Below are positions 62,981-64,000 of a DNA stretch of 64,000 bases, one piece after another (within the stretch, counting starts at the first letter, position 1; each line of letters opens with the position of its first letter). The position numbers and the translations under genes were made by a program. The notes beneath the pieces are model-generated. The model made no database searches and was not told where the DNA came from. It worked only from the letters and a program-made list of their open reading frames with translations. Origin of the DNA: Lottia gigantea (taxonomy: Eukaryota > Mollusca > Gastropoda > Lottiidae); contig NW_008709715.1 in NCBI RefSeq assembly GCF_000327385.1, positions 62,001 to 126,000 on the forward strand, written 5' to 3'.

Positions 62981-64000
62981 GGTGTGGAAATGATGATGGA
63001 AATCTCCATTCATTTCATTATTTTTTTTTCTCAAATGTTAAAGGTAGCGGTTTGTGTCGATCTTGGGCCTCCTCTTTCATGTATCATTTAGAAACCATTC
63101 AACAGAGCCAGATAATGATTGTAATTGATTTGATTTTGGTAGGTGGAAACTATTTTTAAAAATCTTAAAAATAAAACCAGGAAACCATTTCAATGTAATT
63201 GAATTAGTGTTCGTCAATCTCATTGTGCATGACAAATTAGATTACACACAACCATAGAAGTAAGTCGCTTGTTAAATTACTACATCCAAGTGGAAAACTA
63301 ATCACTAATAATTCTTTTATGATTGCAAAGTAAATATTCGTACAGACATGAAAGACAGAATAATGAAAAAAATCCTTCCCATCAAAAAATCATAATTCCA
63401 TTGAAGAACTGGAAATTGTGTTTTTCTTCAAGACAAGGTCAACAAGTCATAAACTATATAAAACGCCGTATTTTTTTTTCAAGCAAACGATGAAATGGAT
63501 TTTATTATCTTGGAAAGAACAATTGGAATGCAGTTTATTATCTCGCCAAGAACAATTTGTCACATGGGAATAATATGCAGCCGTGGATTATATTCTTTGC
63601 TCAAAACCATTGAGTTGCAGTTTCGTGCGTCTTCACCATTGTAGATTCAAAATAGTAGATTTTCTATTTAATACTTTCAATCCATGAACTCATCTGTTGG
63701 AAATTCAACGGATAATGACAAAAAACGTTTTCATAAGTTTCGAGAGTATAAATGAAAGTGGAAGATGTCAGAGAGCTATACCGAAACAAAACTAAAACGC
63801 TTAACATATAATATATACGGACCATTTAGTTTAAAGTGATCATAATGGTGAAATCATAATGATAATGGAACAATATGAAGATATAAAAAAAATATACAGA
63901 AATATACTGAAACAGGGTGTTCATCTTCTTACGACTTCTTGGCACTCAAAATAATTGATTAGATTAGGCATCTTCCTTTTTGAAGAGTCCACAAAACTCA
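62981..64000. other. No gene seen at window end
   Basis: AT-rich DNA with homopolymer runs. No exon continuing the candidate signal-peptide exon at 62356 could be assigned. Confidence 0.35.

Overview
The window is AT-rich (about two thirds A+T by eye) animal nuclear DNA with GT..AG introns, AATAAA signals and dense short interspersed repeats. Its clearest genes encode secreted cysteine-rich proteins of the kind found in mollusc shell matrix: WAP repeats, a lustrin-type cysteine module and a Gly/Tyr/Asn-rich tail. The best guess is a marine mollusc, probably a gastropod such as a limpet or abalone relative. That is an inference from protein style, not from a marker gene.

Three genes are well supported. 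(1) A four-exon plus-strand gene at 5386-8404 encodes a 119-residue secreted protein: signal peptide, six-Cys module, lustrin-like six-Cys module. (2) A five-exon plus-strand gene at 13287-17670 encodes a 534-residue protein with the same first three parts, followed by a half WAP, seven full WAP-like units and a GGSxYNQ-type tail. The two share their first three intron positions and phases (0, 0, 1) and are clearly paralogues about 4.9 kb apart. Their products are predicted to be exported and to act outside the cell, plausibly in a mineralised or adhesive matrix or as protease inhibitors. (3) A minus-strand, single-coding-exon rhodopsin-class receptor at 40701-41699 resembles invertebrate FMRFamide-receptor-type GPCRs.

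The rest is gene-poor. I list a set of short candidate exons with splice-like borders and protein-like composition. In DNA this AT-rich, roughly fifteen open runs of 85 or more codons are expected by chance, so these entries carry low confidence and need RNA evidence.

The repeat landscape is rich: a PIF/Harbinger-like MITE with a TAA target duplication inside intron 1 of gene 1; a hAT-like MITE with an imperfect 8-bp duplication just 3' of gene 2; a TTAA-flanked small MITE family; a hairpin element seen twice; a mariner transposase relic; a SINE-like family with at least seven copies, one keeping a tRNA-like A/B-box head; a 26-bp minisatellite carrying 13 GTAAGT motifs; several other tandem arrays; and a recent 160-bp direct duplication at 59.8/61.3 kb. 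No rRNA, functional tRNA or CRISPR array was seen.
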